Source of the DNA: Thauera propionica
Lineage (GTDB): Bacteria; Pseudomonadota; Gammaproteobacteria; Burkholderiales; Rhodocyclaceae
Assembly: GCF_002245655.1 (NCBI RefSeq)
Contig: NZ_NOIH01000002.1
Coordinates: 1 to 64,000 of the forward strand
Length of the DNA stretch: 64,000 nucleotides
Direction: 5' to 3'
Part shown: piece by piece, positions 1-8,809 of the stretch
Position numbering within the stretch: position 1 is the stretch's first letter
How the letters are laid out: every line of letters starts with the position of its first letter
Made by a program: the position numbers and the translations under genes
Notes under the pieces: generated by a model
Seen by the model: the letters and a program-made list of their open reading frames with translations, nothing else
What the model was told of the DNA's origin: nothing
Database searches by the model: none

Positions 1-107
1 ACGAACAGCCGGTTGTCTTTGGCCGAACGCCCTCTATCGCCGGGCTTGCCGGGTAGAAGCCCTTCGATTGTCTGCCACTGTTCATCTGTCAACACCATCC
101 GAAGCAT
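1..107 (-). CDS. IS5-family transposase, N-terminal fragment (cut by window edge)
   Basis: The minus-strand reading frame starts at 107 and runs off the window. It begins MLRMVLTDEQW and continues through a GLLPGKPGDRGR segment to DNRLFV. This is the conserved N-terminus of IS5-group DDE transposases (the DUF4096-like region that precedes the catalytic domain). A second in-frame ATG lies three codons downstream and could be the true start. Only about 35 residues are visible, so whether the transposase is intact cannot be judged. Confidence 0.75.
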   Translation of the reverse strand, partial: MLRMVLTDEQWQTIEGLLPGKPGDRGRSAKDNRLF

Positions 108-165
108 CCTGATCTCCGCCCAAAGATCAGGATGTAAACACAAATCAGCTAATGTGAACAGCCCC
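1..165 (-). mobile_element. IS5-family insertion sequence, one end only
   Basis: The left edge of the window holds one end of an insertion sequence whose body continues outside. A transposase start (1-107, minus) is followed by a terminal sequence ending in GGGGCTGTTCACATTAGC when read inward from position 165 on the minus strand, typical of IS5-family ends. The bases just outside (166-168, TAA) fit the TNA target duplication used by several IS5 subgroups. The other end is not visible, so the duplication cannot be confirmed. The element lies about 145 bp upstream of the pilin promoter. Confidence 0.75.
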
Positions 166-309
166 TAACGCGGCCGAGAGAGATGTCGGTTTGTTTTTTT
201 ACTTTTCTCGTTTGTCCACTTCTGACATTCGACGACGCGTTTGTCATGGGTGAACCCTATCGAGTGTCAATCCGCGGCACTCCGTCACGGAAATCGCGGG
301 TTTTCGAGC

Positions 310-325
310 TGGCACGCCCTTTGCG
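310..325 (+). promoter_or_regulatory. Sigma-54 (RpoN) -24/-12 promoter for the pilin gene
   Basis: TGGCACG at 310-316, four bases, then TTGCG at 321-325. The GG and GC elements are spaced as in the RpoN consensus TGGCAC-N5-TTGC. The predicted transcription start is near 336, giving a leader of about 40 nt before the pilin ATG at 376. RpoN plus PilR control of major pilin genes is established in Pseudomonas and Geobacter, which supports the call. A GTGTC element near 264 could be part of an activator site, but this is weak. Confidence 0.85.
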
Positions 326-375
326 TATATGACGACAAGCGGAAACGACCGCCGAACCTCGAAGGAGAAACTTCA

Positions 376-555
376 ATGAAAAAGATTCAGAAGGGCTTCA
401 CCCTGATCGAACTGATGATCGTCGTGGCGATCATCGGCATCCTGGCCGCCATCGCGATTCCGCAGTTTAACGAGTACCGCGCAAAGGCGAACGACACCTC
501 CGCCGTTGCTGATGCCAAGAACGGTATTACAGCGATCATTTCGTCGCTTCGCTGA
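376..555 (+). CDS. Short type IV pilin (59 aa, PilA-N-like)
   Basis: A prepilin with the leader MKKIQKG followed by the type III signal sequence [20 protein letters not shown]. PilD should cleave after Gly7 and methylate Phe1; Glu5 of the mature chain is present. The mature protein is only about 52 residues: the N-terminal helix, with no room for the beta-sheet head of a normal 140-160 aa pilin. AAGGAG at 362-367 is a well-placed ribosome-binding site, which decides this start over the longer reading frame from 241. It lies directly behind a sigma-54 promoter and 28 bp before an exported six-cysteine protein. The size recalls the Geobacter PilA-N pilin, although only three aromatic residues are present. 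It could instead be a truncated remnant; the intact promoter and ribosome site argue that it is expressed. Confidence 0.85.
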   Translation: MKKIQKGFTLIELMIVVAIIGILAAIAIPQFNEYRAKANDTSAVADAKNGITAIISSLR

Positions 556-583
556 TCCACGCCAAGCATATCGGAGATATACG

Positions 584-1024
584 ATGAAGAAAATTTCTGC
601 CCTCCTTTTTGGTCTCCTTATTTCGAGTGCAACTTTCGCCCAAGTCGCCGGCGGCACTTATCAACTCGAAGGCTCGGGCCCTATCACTACTGATCAATGC
701 GGCCTCTTGAACGAGAACGTCACGATTAACCTCACCACAGGTGTGAATGCGGGCGTGGACTGCGACGGGGAGCGTATTGCAATTAGCGCATGCCATACTG
801 CTGGCCGAACCGTTGCACGCCAAGTCGACAGACCGACGCCGGTTGGCTGCGGGGTACCAGACCCGACTACTGGTGAAACTGTTGCATGCACGGGAACTGA
901 ACGAGTAACCGCAACTGGTGCAAGCATGGCGACGGCCACGACCCTTGCCGGTACGGTAACGCCGGAATATCCTGGGGAACTCTGCAGCGCTGCTGCTGCT
1001 GCTGCCACCGCAGCTGAGCAATAA
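584..1024 (+). CDS. Exported six-cysteine protein following the short pilin
   Basis: A 146-residue protein of unrecognised family. MKKISALLFGLLISSATFA is a clear Sec signal peptide, with cleavage before QVAGG. The mature chain holds six cysteines (in DQCG, VDCDG, SACHT, VGCGV, VACTG and ELCSA), which could form three disulfides, and ends in an alanine-rich tail. Thr, Gly and Val richness suggests a beta-rich secreted or surface domain. The start at 584 is preferred because it gives the signal peptide. The gap from the pilin stop is only 28 bp, so co-transcription is likely. I infer a possible role as the missing head-domain partner of the short pilin, by analogy with the split PilA-N/PilA-C pilins of Geobacter. 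No sequence similarity to PilA-C was established. Confidence 0.75.
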   Translation: MKKISALLFGLLISSATFAQVAGGTYQLEGSGPITTDQCGLLNENVTINLTTGVNAGVDCDGERIAISACHTAGRTVARQVDRPTPVGCGVPDPTTGETVACTGTERVTATGASMATATTLAGTVTPEYPGELCSAAAAAATAAEQ

Positions 1025-1040
1025 GACAAGCTCTCACCCT

Positions 1041-1072
1041 AATAGCTATTGACAAGGCATACAATAGCTATT
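1041..1072. repeat. Duplicated palindrome AATAGCTATT
   Basis: The perfect 10-bp palindrome AATAGCTATT occurs at 1041-1050 and again at 1063-1072, 22 bp apart centre to centre, about two helical turns. It lies between the end of the exported-protein gene and the terminator. It could be a protein-binding pair or the remnant of a recombination site; function unknown. Confidence 0.6.
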
Positions 1073-1089
1073 CCATTAAAATTGGAAAT

Positions 1090-1130
1090 AACAGGCCGCA
1101 AAGCATTAAGCTTACGCGGCCTGTTTTTTA
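1090..1130 (+). terminator. Rho-independent terminator of the pilin operon
   Basis: Stem AACAGGCCGC (1090-1099) pairs with GCGGCCTGTT (1116-1125), with an inner AAGC/GCTT helix, and runs into a T tract (1124-1129). It closes the pilin plus exported-protein transcript before the permease gene at 1217. Confidence 0.85.
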
Positions 1131-1216
1131 GTGGAATTTAGTTACTACGTTACAAAGACACCCTCACCCTCACGATCGATCCAGAAAAAATACGAAAACA
1201 TCGTGGATAAAATCTC

Positions 1217-2026
1217 ATGCTATACCAAGCTCATTTCCGCAGTGCATTTCGCTTATGTGCAAGCACAAGATTTTTCCCCACCGTAGCGTGGTTAAGCGCC
1301 TCTTTAATTGTGGCAGCACTAGTTGCTGCACAGTTCAGCGGGCGCCAACCCTCAAGTGTCGCTCTTGATGTTGGCATTTCGGCTATCCGAATTTTGCTAC
1401 CAGTGCTCGCCACTCTTCTAGTTCATGACTTATTGTTTCGAGAGTTCGATCGAAAGCTCTATCTAACGTCTATGACGTACCCACTCCCGAGGCAGGCGTT
1501 TCTCCTGAGTCGAGTTTTCGTTGCCGCCTTACTCCTTTTTAGTTTACTTATTGTTTTAGCCTCTGCTCTGGCCTGGCTTACCAATTGGGTCGGGCATGGC
1601 ATTTCTCAGTCGAAACCGCCGGCACTAGGCCTGCCTTACGTTGTCACGATGGCCTTCATTGCGCTGGATCTTCTGGTCGCGCTCGCCATTGGAACGCTGA
1701 TCGCCGTCACCACAACTACGCCCAGCTTTGTGCTGATCGGCACCATCGGCTTCATGGGGGTGGCTCGCTCCTATTCGGCCATCGTCGCGCTGCTGACGCG
1801 CGACAGCACGTTGGTCGGGAACGCCGACACCTACCAGTCTTCCCTCAGCCTGCTCGGCTACCTGTTGCCCGACCTGGCCGCGCTCGATGTGCGCATGATT
1901 TCGCTCTACGGCGACTGGCAATTCCTGCCCGACGACTGGCCGCTGCGCGTCGTCTCCACGCTGGCTTATGCTGCGGCCCTGTTCGCACTGTCGGTGTGGG
2001 CGCTGAACCGGAAGAAGTTCGCCTGA
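1217..2026 (+). CDS. ABC-2-like transporter permease subunit
   Basis: A 269-residue integral membrane protein with about six hydrophobic segments, for example AWLSASLIVAALVAA, IRILLPVLATLL, FVAALLLFSLLIVLA and YAAALFALSVWAL. It ends with the basic NRKKFA typical of ABC-2 permeases. Its stop overlaps the start of the next gene (TGATG at 2024-2028). The ATPase partner is probably the gene at 3296-4198. Codon use changes sharply inside it: the first 120 or so codons contain seven TTA leucines and many A/T-ending codons; from about 1640 onward codons are GC-ending and TTA is absent. No clear ribosome site precedes the ATG. Its position beside a pilin recalls the Myxococcus PilG/H/I transporter needed for pilus biogenesis; that role is inferred. 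Confidence 0.7.
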   Translation: MLYQAHFRSAFRLCASTRFFPTVAWLSASLIVAALVAAQFSGRQPSSVALDVGISAIRILLPVLATLLVHDLLFREFDRKLYLTSMTYPLPRQAFLLSRVFVAALLLFSLLIVLASALAWLTNWVGHGISQSKPPALGLPYVVTMAFIALDLLVALAIGTLIAVTTTTPSFVLIGTIGFMGVARSYSAIVALLTRDSTLVGNADTYQSSLSLLGYLLPDLAALDVRMISLYGDWQFLPDDWPLRVVSTLAYAAALFALSVWALNRKKFA

Positions 2027-2874
2027 TGAATGCGCGCAACGCATTGCCGCTCGCAATTGCAGCACTGGGATTCGGCCTTTTCGCCGCGATCTGGGCCATG
2101 CGGTCGCCTGCCAGCACCGAGCCGCCACCCGAAGTATTCGACCGCGTGGTCGTCTCGGCCCCGGTACAACTGCTGCTCGCCGGCGGCGACCGCTTTCTGG
2201 CCGCCAACATCGAATCCATCCGCGCCGTTGCGACCACCAGCGACAACCCCGAAGCGGCCGAAGCCAACGCCTCCTTCGCCATCCGTGCGCGTCGCGTGGT
2301 CGCGCAGTTGAACCCCTGCCACGAAGACAACTACTACCAGGGCAACGCCCTGCTGACCTGGGGCGGGGCGGTGGCCGAAGGCAACGACTTGCTCAAGCGC
2401 GCCACCGAGTGCCGCACCTGGGACGAGATCCCACCCTTCTTTTACGGCTTCAACCTGTATTTCTTCCTGCACGACGTCGAAGGTGCTCGCGCCTCGCTGG
2501 AGATTGCCGCCGAACGCGCCACCGACAACGCCGCCGGCTTCCGCAAGTTCGCCATCATGCTCGCAGCAGGCGAACTGAAGGACGACAGCGCCGCGCTCGA
2601 CTTCCTGCAGCAGGAGCGCGCGCAAACCAGCGACTCCAAGTTGCAAGGCATGCTCGACAAGCGCATCGCCCGCCTGCAAGGCCTCATCACCCTGCGCGCT
2701 GCTCAGCAACGCTACGAAGCTCGCTTCGGCCAGCCCCTGACCAACCCGCAGGCGCTGATCGACAGCGGCGAACTTGAGGCCTTCCCCAACGATCCGCTGC
2801 GCATCGGCTACGAATTCGCCGATGGCCGGTTCCGGCTGAAGGAACTCAAGATCGCCGGGCTGGAGCGGCCTTAG
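2026..2874 (+). CDS. Membrane-anchored accessory protein of the ABC module (unknown family)
   Basis: A 282-residue protein whose ATG overlaps the permease stop, implying translational coupling. One N-terminal transmembrane segment (about residues 7-24, PLAIAALGFGLFAAIWAM) anchors a mostly helical, periplasm-facing domain rich in Ala, Leu and Glu, with TPR-like stretches such as FRKFAIMLAAGELKDDSAAL. The C-terminal 70 residues (AAQQRYEARFGQPLTNP to the end) resemble small domains in which a short helix is followed by a pilin-head-like sheet. No catalytic motif is visible. A PilG-like accessory role in a pilin-linked transporter is a guess from the neighbourhood only. Confidence 0.6.
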   Translation: MNARNALPLAIAALGFGLFAAIWAMRSPASTEPPPEVFDRVVVSAPVQLLLAGGDRFLAANIESIRAVATTSDNPEAAEANASFAIRARRVVAQLNPCHEDNYYQGNALLTWGGAVAEGNDLLKRATECRTWDEIPPFFYGFNLYFFLHDVEGARASLEIAAERATDNAAGFRKFAIMLAAGELKDDSAALDFLQQERAQTSDSKLQGMLDKRIARLQGLITLRAAQQRYEARFGQPLTNPQALIDSGELEAFPNDPLRIGYEFADGRFRLKELKIAGLERP

Positions 2875-2940
2875 TCCGCGAGACTTTCCTGTTTTTCGAC
2901 TGCAGCTTACTCTATGGCTCACGCCAATGAGACGGACGCC

Positions 2941-3240
2941 ATGCGACTCAGCACAGAACAACGCCACTTGATCCGCACTGCGGCTGCACGCACACTCGGC
3001 CCGGGTATCGACGTGCGGCTGTTCGGATCTCGAGCGAACGCAGACGCACGAGGTGGGGATATCGACCTGTTCGTAGAACTGGAGGGCGAGGCCGGCGAGG
3101 TGCTCGAACGCGAACTGAAGTTCTACGCAGCCTTGCAGCGTGCGCTGGGTGAGCAACGCATCGACATCGTAGTCCATCGAAAGAACACACCGCTGCGCCC
3201 CATCGACCGCGAAGCCATAGAAAATGGAGAGCCGATTTGA
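2941..3240 (+). CDS. MNT-type nucleotidyltransferase (HEPN/MNT antitoxin-like), orphan
   Basis: A 99-residue protein of the minimal nucleotidyltransferase fold: LFGSRANADARGGDIDLFVE carries the G-S-x10-D-x-D motif that binds metal and nucleotide. The third acidic residue is in RIDIVV. Such proteins usually pair with a HEPN ribonuclease toxin and neutralise it by AMPylation. The chosen start (MRLSTEQRH) matches the family; a longer frame from 2914 is possible. Immediately downstream, overlapping the stop, a TTG-initiated frame (3237-3299) codes for only about 20 residues before a stop, so any partner gene is lost or never existed. It sits between two components of the ABC module, so it looks like an insertion. 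Confidence 0.75.
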   Translation: MRLSTEQRHLIRTAAARTLGPGIDVRLFGSRANADARGGDIDLFVELEGEAGEVLERELKFYAALQRALGEQRIDIVVHRKNTPLRPIDREAIENGEPI

Positions 3241-3295
3241 TCAGCGAACATAGGCGCCTGTGGCAACACGCCATGCAGCAACAACACCGCTATCC

Positions 3296-4198
3296 ATGAC
3301 CCCCGCCCTCGAATTCCATTCCGTCAGCAAGACCTTCCGCTCCCGCGGCAAGACCGTACAGGCGCTGCGCAACGTCAGCTTCGATGTCACCGAAGGCGAG
3401 GTGTTCGGCTTCGTCGGCCCCAATGGTGCGGGCAAGTCCACCACGATCAAGGTGATGCTGGACGTCATCAACGACTACGAGGGCGAGGTGAAGCTGTACG
3501 GCGTGTCGGCGCGCGAGGCGGAGTCGCGCAAGGGCATCGCCTACGTGCCCGAATCGCCCGCGCTGTACGAACAATTCACACCGCTCGAGATCCTGCGCAT
3601 GGCGCTGGACATGTACGGCATCCGCCGGCCGGATGCCGACGCCTGGTGCATGCAGTGGCTGGAACGTTTCTCGGTGGCGCAGAACGCCAGGCGCCGCATC
3701 CGCGAGCTGTCCAAGGGCAACGCGCAGCGCGTGGCGCTGGCCCATGCGCTGGTCGTCAGTCCCCGCCTGCTGGTGCTGGACGAGCCGCTGTCGGGCCTGG
3801 ACCCGGTGGGGCGCAAGGACGTGGTCGACATCCTGGCCGAATACAAGCGCGACGGCGGCGCGATCTTCTTCACCTCGCACGTGCTGCACGACGTCGAGCG
3901 CATCGCCGACCGCTTTGGCTTCATCCATCAGGGCGAACTGCTGACCACCCGCTCGCCGCGCGACCTGGTAAGCGAGCGCGCCGACCGCTTCATCGTGCGC
4001 TACCAGGCCCGTGCCCCGCTGGATGGCGAACACGCGGCGATCCGCGAAGGCGAATACGAACAGGAACTCGACGAAGCCGCCCTGCCAGCCTTCCTGACGC
4101 GGCTTCAGGCCGAAGGCGGCCGGCTGGTGACGGTGAAGCCGGCGGTGTCGCTGGAGACGGTGTTCTTCAAGATTCTGGAAGGGCAGAAGCCGGCTTAA
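3296..4198 (+). CDS. ABC transporter ATP-binding protein (ABC-2/CcmA type)
   Basis: A 300-residue nucleotide-binding subunit. Walker A GPNGAGKST (about residues 41-49), signature LSKGNAQRV, Walker B LLVLDEPLSGLD and the switch histidine in FFTSHVLHDVERI are all intact. The C-terminal 80 residues form the extension typical of ATPases that pair with ABC-2 permeases. The ATG at 3296 is chosen because the alternative GTG at 3260 adds a non-conserved 12-residue tail. It likely energises the permease at 1217-2026 despite the gene inserted between them. Substrate is unknown; linkage to a pilin and resemblance of the layout to Myxococcus pilG/H/I suggest a pilus-related or surface-component export role. 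Confidence 0.85.
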   Translation: MTPALEFHSVSKTFRSRGKTVQALRNVSFDVTEGEVFGFVGPNGAGKSTTIKVMLDVINDYEGEVKLYGVSAREAESRKGIAYVPESPALYEQFTPLEILRMALDMYGIRRPDADAWCMQWLERFSVAQNARRRIRELSKGNAQRVALAHALVVSPRLLVLDEPLSGLDPVGRKDVVDILAEYKRDGGAIFFTSHVLHDVERIADRFGFIHQGELLTTRSPRDLVSERADRFIVRYQARAPLDGEHAAIREGEYEQELDEAALPAFLTRLQAEGGRLVTVKPAVSLETVFFKILEGQKPA

Positions 4199-4234
4199 GC
4201 CGGCTCGCCCTCGACGGCCACTCGTCGCGCGCGA

Positions 4235-4726
4235 TCAGAGGGCCAGATACCCCACCACGAAATCCGCCACCGCCTCGGGATCGTTGATGTCCAGCGTGGG
4301 CAGGGTGGTGGACACCTCGGTATCCGTCGCCACGGCGACGATGCGGCCGTCCTCCGGGAACAGTAGCGGCTCGGTCACTACGGCGCGATGCACCTCGATC
4401 TTGGGGATTTCGGCGCGCTTGAAGCCTTCGACGAGGACCACGTCGCAGGGACCGAGCTTGTCGAGCAGTTCGTCGAGCGTCGCCTCGGGCGCGCCGCGCA
4501 GCTCTCGCGTGAGCGACCAGCGCTGGCCGGAGCTGACCATGACCTCGCGGCAACCGGCCTGACGGTGGCGCCAGGAGTCCTTGCCGGCGTGGTCGATGTC
4601 GAAGCTGTGGTGCGCGTGCTTGACCAGCGAGACCGCGTAGCCGCGCGCCGTCAGCACGCTGATGACCTGCTCGACCAGCGTCGTCTTGCCACTGCCGGAC
4701 CAGCCGGCAAAACCCATCACTTTCAT
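4235..4726 (-). CDS. mobB: Molybdopterin-guanine dinucleotide biosynthesis adaptor protein MobB
   Basis: A 163-residue P-loop GTPase-like protein: FAGWSGSGKTTLVEQVI is the Walker A region, followed by VKHAHHSFDIDHAGKDS, which is diagnostic for MobB, and VLVEGFKRAEIPKIEV. MobB assists MobA in attaching GMP to molybdopterin to make the guanine dinucleotide form of the cofactor used by nitrate reductases and other DMSO-reductase family enzymes. Its ATG overlaps the stop of the upstream sensor kinase by four bases (ATGA at 4723-4726), so it is translationally coupled to a two-component system, which is unusual for this gene. Confidence 0.92.
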   Translation of the reverse strand: MKVMGFAGWSGSGKTTLVEQVISVLTARGYAVSLVKHAHHSFDIDHAGKDSWRHRQAGCREVMVSSGQRWSLTRELRGAPEATLDELLDKLGPCDVVLVEGFKRAEIPKIEVHRAVVTEPLLFPEDGRIVAVATDTEVSTTLPTLDINDPEAVADFVVGYLAL

Positions 4727-6834
4727 GTTGCGTGTGCGTCCGTTGAGTCGTCGGCGCCCCGGCCGTCCGGGGCGGTGTCGTTGTGATAGACCGGTTCGGC
4801 CAGCAGGCTGACCGTGAAAGCCGTGCCGAGGCCGGGCGTGCTGTCGACCTCGATGCGGCCGCCGTAGCGCTCGACCAGCGTATGGCTGATCGACAGGCCC
4901 AGCCCGGTGCCCTGCCGCTTCTTGGTGGTGAAGAAGGGATCGAAGATGCGCGCCATGTCCTCGCCGCGGATGCCGCTGCCGGTGTCGCGCACGGTGATGC
5001 GCACGCCGCGGGCGTCCGTCGCGGGGTCGCGGTCGGCCGTCGCGAGCGTGAGGGCACCGCCCCCGGGCATGGCCTGCACGGCATTGACGATGAGGTTGAT
5101 CAGCACCTGCTGCAGCTCCTGCAGGTTGATCTGCACCCGCTCGCGCGCCTGCAATTGCTGCACCACCTTCACGTCGGCGCGCGCGAGGTGCTGACGCGTC
5201 AGCACCAGGCAGTCGGCGACCGCGGGATTGACGTCCACCGCCTCGACATAGCCGGCGAACTCGTCTGGCCGCGCAAACTGAAGCAGCTTGGTGACGATGA
5301 CGCGGATGCGATTGACCTGCTCGTGGATCAGCCGCATCTCGTTGGCGACCGGCTGTGCGGCGGCGCCGAGTTCCTCGCGCATCAGGTCCAGGTTGCCCTG
5401 GATGACGGCGGTGGGGTTGCTGATCTCGTGGGCGACGCCGGCCGTCAGTTCGCCGATGGCAGCGAGCTTCTCGCGCATCACCAGCTGGCGTTGCGCGGCG
5501 CGCAGTTCCTCGTTGGCGGCGGCGAGGTCGGCAGTGCGCTCGGCCACCTTGCGGTCGAGCGCGGCGTTGAGCGACTGCAACTCGGCACGCTGCGCAGCCT
5601 GGCTGTCGAGCAGCCGGTCGAACTCGGTCGCCAGTCGCCCGAGCTCGTCGCGGCTGTCGATATGGCCGACGCGCGCCGTGGCGTCGCCGGCTTCGATGCT
5701 GCCGATGGTGGCGTGCATGCGCTCGATCGGGCGGAAGACACTGCGCGCCCAGTGCAGCGTCCACAAGGCGCCGAGCCCGCTGATGATCAGCGAAATCGTT
5801 GCGACCACGGCCAGCGCGAGGTATTTCGCTGCACGGTAGGGCGCCTCCTGGAAGCCGACGTAGAGCATGCCGACGCGTTCGCCCAGGCTGTCGACCACCG
5901 GCTCGTAGCCCGACACGTACCAGTCGTTCACGACGAAGGCGGTCTCCAGCCAGGTGCGCCCATCGCGCAACACATGGTCACGCACGACCTGCGAGGCGCG
6001 CGTGCCGAGCGCGCGCTCGCCCTCGAACAGGCGCACGTTGGTGGCGATGCGCGCATCGTCCAGGAACAGCGTGGCCGTGCCCTTGCCGCCCAGCGGCAGC
6101 GTGCCCTCGCGATAGACGATGGCGTTGATGTTGTCGACGAAATCGAGATTGCCGTTGAGCAGCACGCCGCCCTCGAGCACCGCGACCAGGTTGCCGCTGC
6201 CGTCACGTACCGGCGCCGCCGCATGGATGACCATGCCGCGCTCTTCCACCCTGCGCCCGTCCTGGACCGCGCGCGGGGTGTCAATCAGCGTCAGGCGGGC
6301 CCGCTCACGCAGGGCGGGCGACAGCGCGCCAAGTTCGTCCGCCGGAAACAGGTCGATCACGCTGCTGCTGCCCGAGCGGATCGCCTGCGCCACCACCGGC
6401 CACCCCATGCGGTCGCTGCCCGGGGCGAGGTTGCCGGAAGACTGCAGCACGCGGCCGCTGACGTCGAGCAGGTTGAGGAAATCGAGCGCGTGTTCGGCGC
6501 GGCGCGCCTTCAGTACCGCATCGAGCATCTCGAGCTGCAGAGCCAGCGCCAGTTCGTGCGAATTCGCGAGCCCGGTCACGCGCATGCCGACATTGTCGAT
6601 GACGCGCTCGAAGTAGCCGTGCGCGGTCGACATGTCGCTGCCGACCTTGGACACCATCAGGCGATGGTAATAGGTCTCGCCCCAGTACCAGGTCAGCCCC
6701 ATGATGATCGGGAAGCCGAGCATCAGCGGCGCCAGCACCAGGAACAGCAGCTTGGCGCGCACCGACGCGCGCAGCGCAGCAAGCGGGCTGCGCCAGGTGA
6801 CTGACGGGGACGACGCGGGGCGCGACGGGGTCAT
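4723..6834 (-). CDS. Cache-domain sensor histidine kinase
   Basis: A 703-residue membrane kinase. TM1 lies at about 29-52 and TM2 at about 337-360, enclosing a 290-residue periplasmic Cache-like sensor (with TATLFLDDARIATNV near 253-267). HAMP follows (about 362-415), then a coiled coil, the H-box GVAHEISNPTAV with phospho-accepting His469, the N-box NLIVNAVQAMPGG, G1 RDTGSGI, F-box FDPFFTTK and G2 GTGLGLSIS. It phosphorylates, most likely, the NtrC-type regulator encoded 40 bp upstream in the same direction. Ligand unknown; Cache sensors bind small organic acids or amines in characterised cases. Confidence 0.9.
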   Translation of the reverse strand: MTPSRPASSPSVTWRSPLAALRASVRAKLLFLVLAPLMLGFPIIMGLTWYWGETYYHRLMVSKVGSDMSTAHGYFERVIDNVGMRVTGLANSHELALALQLEMLDAVLKARRAEHALDFLNLLDVSGRVLQSSGNLAPGSDRMGWPVVAQAIRSGSSSVIDLFPADELGALSPALRERARLTLIDTPRAVQDGRRVEERGMVIHAAAPVRDGSGNLVAVLEGGVLLNGNLDFVDNINAIVYREGTLPLGGKGTATLFLDDARIATNVRLFEGERALGTRASQVVRDHVLRDGRTWLETAFVVNDWYVSGYEPVVDSLGERVGMLYVGFQEAPYRAAKYLALAVVATISLIISGLGALWTLHWARSVFRPIERMHATIGSIEAGDATARVGHIDSRDELGRLATEFDRLLDSQAAQRAELQSLNAALDRKVAERTADLAAANEELRAAQRQLVMREKLAAIGELTAGVAHEISNPTAVIQGNLDLMREELGAAAQPVANEMRLIHEQVNRIRVIVTKLLQFARPDEFAGYVEAVDVNPAVADCLVLTRQHLARADVKVVQQLQARERVQINLQELQQVLINLIVNAVQAMPGGGALTLATADRDPATDARGVRITVRDTGSGIRGEDMARIFDPFFTTKKRQGTGLGLSISHTLVERYGGRIEVDSTPGLGTAFTVSLLAEPVYHNDTAPDGRGADDSTDAHAT

Positions 6835-6873
6835 CGGATGCGTGGCATTCGGCAGCGAGCGCAGGCAGCGCCC

Positions 6874-8295
<1,422 letters not shown>

Positions 8296-8319
8296 GTCGT
8301 CTCCTCCGCGGACCATGGA

Positions 8320-8730
8320 TCAGAAGGGTTTCAGCACGACGAGGAAGACCACCACCGCAAGCACGATCACCGGCACTTCGTTGAACACACGGAACCACAC
8401 GTGGCTGCGGGTATTTCGCCCGGCCGCAAAGTCGCGCAGCAGGCGGCCGCAGTACAGGTGATAGCCGATCAGGAAGATGACCAGAAGGGTCTTGGCATGC
8501 AGCCAGCCGCCGGCGAAGCCGTAGCCGAACCACAGCCAGAAGCCGAAGACCACGGCCAGAATGCCCAGCGGGGTCATGAAGCGGTAGAGCTTCATCTCCA
8601 TCATCGCCAGGCGTTCGCGCGTGGCGGCGTCCTCGACCATGGCGTGGTTGACGAACAGGCGCGGCAGGTAAAAGAGGCCGGCGAACCAGCTCACGACGAA
8701 GATGATGTGAAGGGCCTTGATGGTCAGCAT
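8320..8730 (-). CDS. hemJ: Protoporphyrinogen IX oxidase HemJ (UPF0093 family)
   Basis: A 136-residue protein with four transmembrane helices. IKALHIIFVVSWFAGLFYL contains the conserved heme-ligand histidine (His8), and GWLHAKTLLVIFL contains the conserved lysine region. HemJ oxidises protoporphyrinogen IX to protoporphyrin IX at the cytoplasmic membrane in bacteria lacking HemG or HemY. Length matches the family. The next gene downstream, the NtrC-type regulator, starts 24 bp after its stop, so they may share a transcript. Confidence 0.88.
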   Translation of the reverse strand: MLTIKALHIIFVVSWFAGLFYLPRLFVNHAMVEDAATRERLAMMEMKLYRFMTPLGILAVVFGFWLWFGYGFAGGWLHAKTLLVIFLIGYHLYCGRLLRDFAAGRNTRSHVWFRVFNEVPVIVLAVVVFLVVLKPF

Positions 8731-8809
8731 GTCGATTGAAGAAGTTCCGAGTCAGTCGTAAGTGGGGTTTGTACGATGCCTGCCCGGCCGGACAAGATAG
8801 CCCGCCCGT

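Noticed and set aside
376-555. Calling the short pilin an electrically conductive e-pilin
   Set aside because: The mature chain has only three aromatic residues and lacks the C-terminal aromatics of Geobacter PilA; size alone is not evidence.
1966-3177. 403-codon minus-strand frame
   Set aside because: Antisense to the accessory protein and nucleotidyltransferase, both of which have real protein features.
3237-3299. A full HEPN toxin gene after the nucleotidyltransferase
   Set aside because: The frame ends after about 20 codons and the ABC ATPase begins immediately.
4783-6804. 673-codon open frame on the plus strand
   Set aside because: It is antisense to the sensor kinase, whose domains are intact; long antisense frames are common in GC-rich DNA, and the translation is low-complexity Arg/Ala/Gln/His with no domain.
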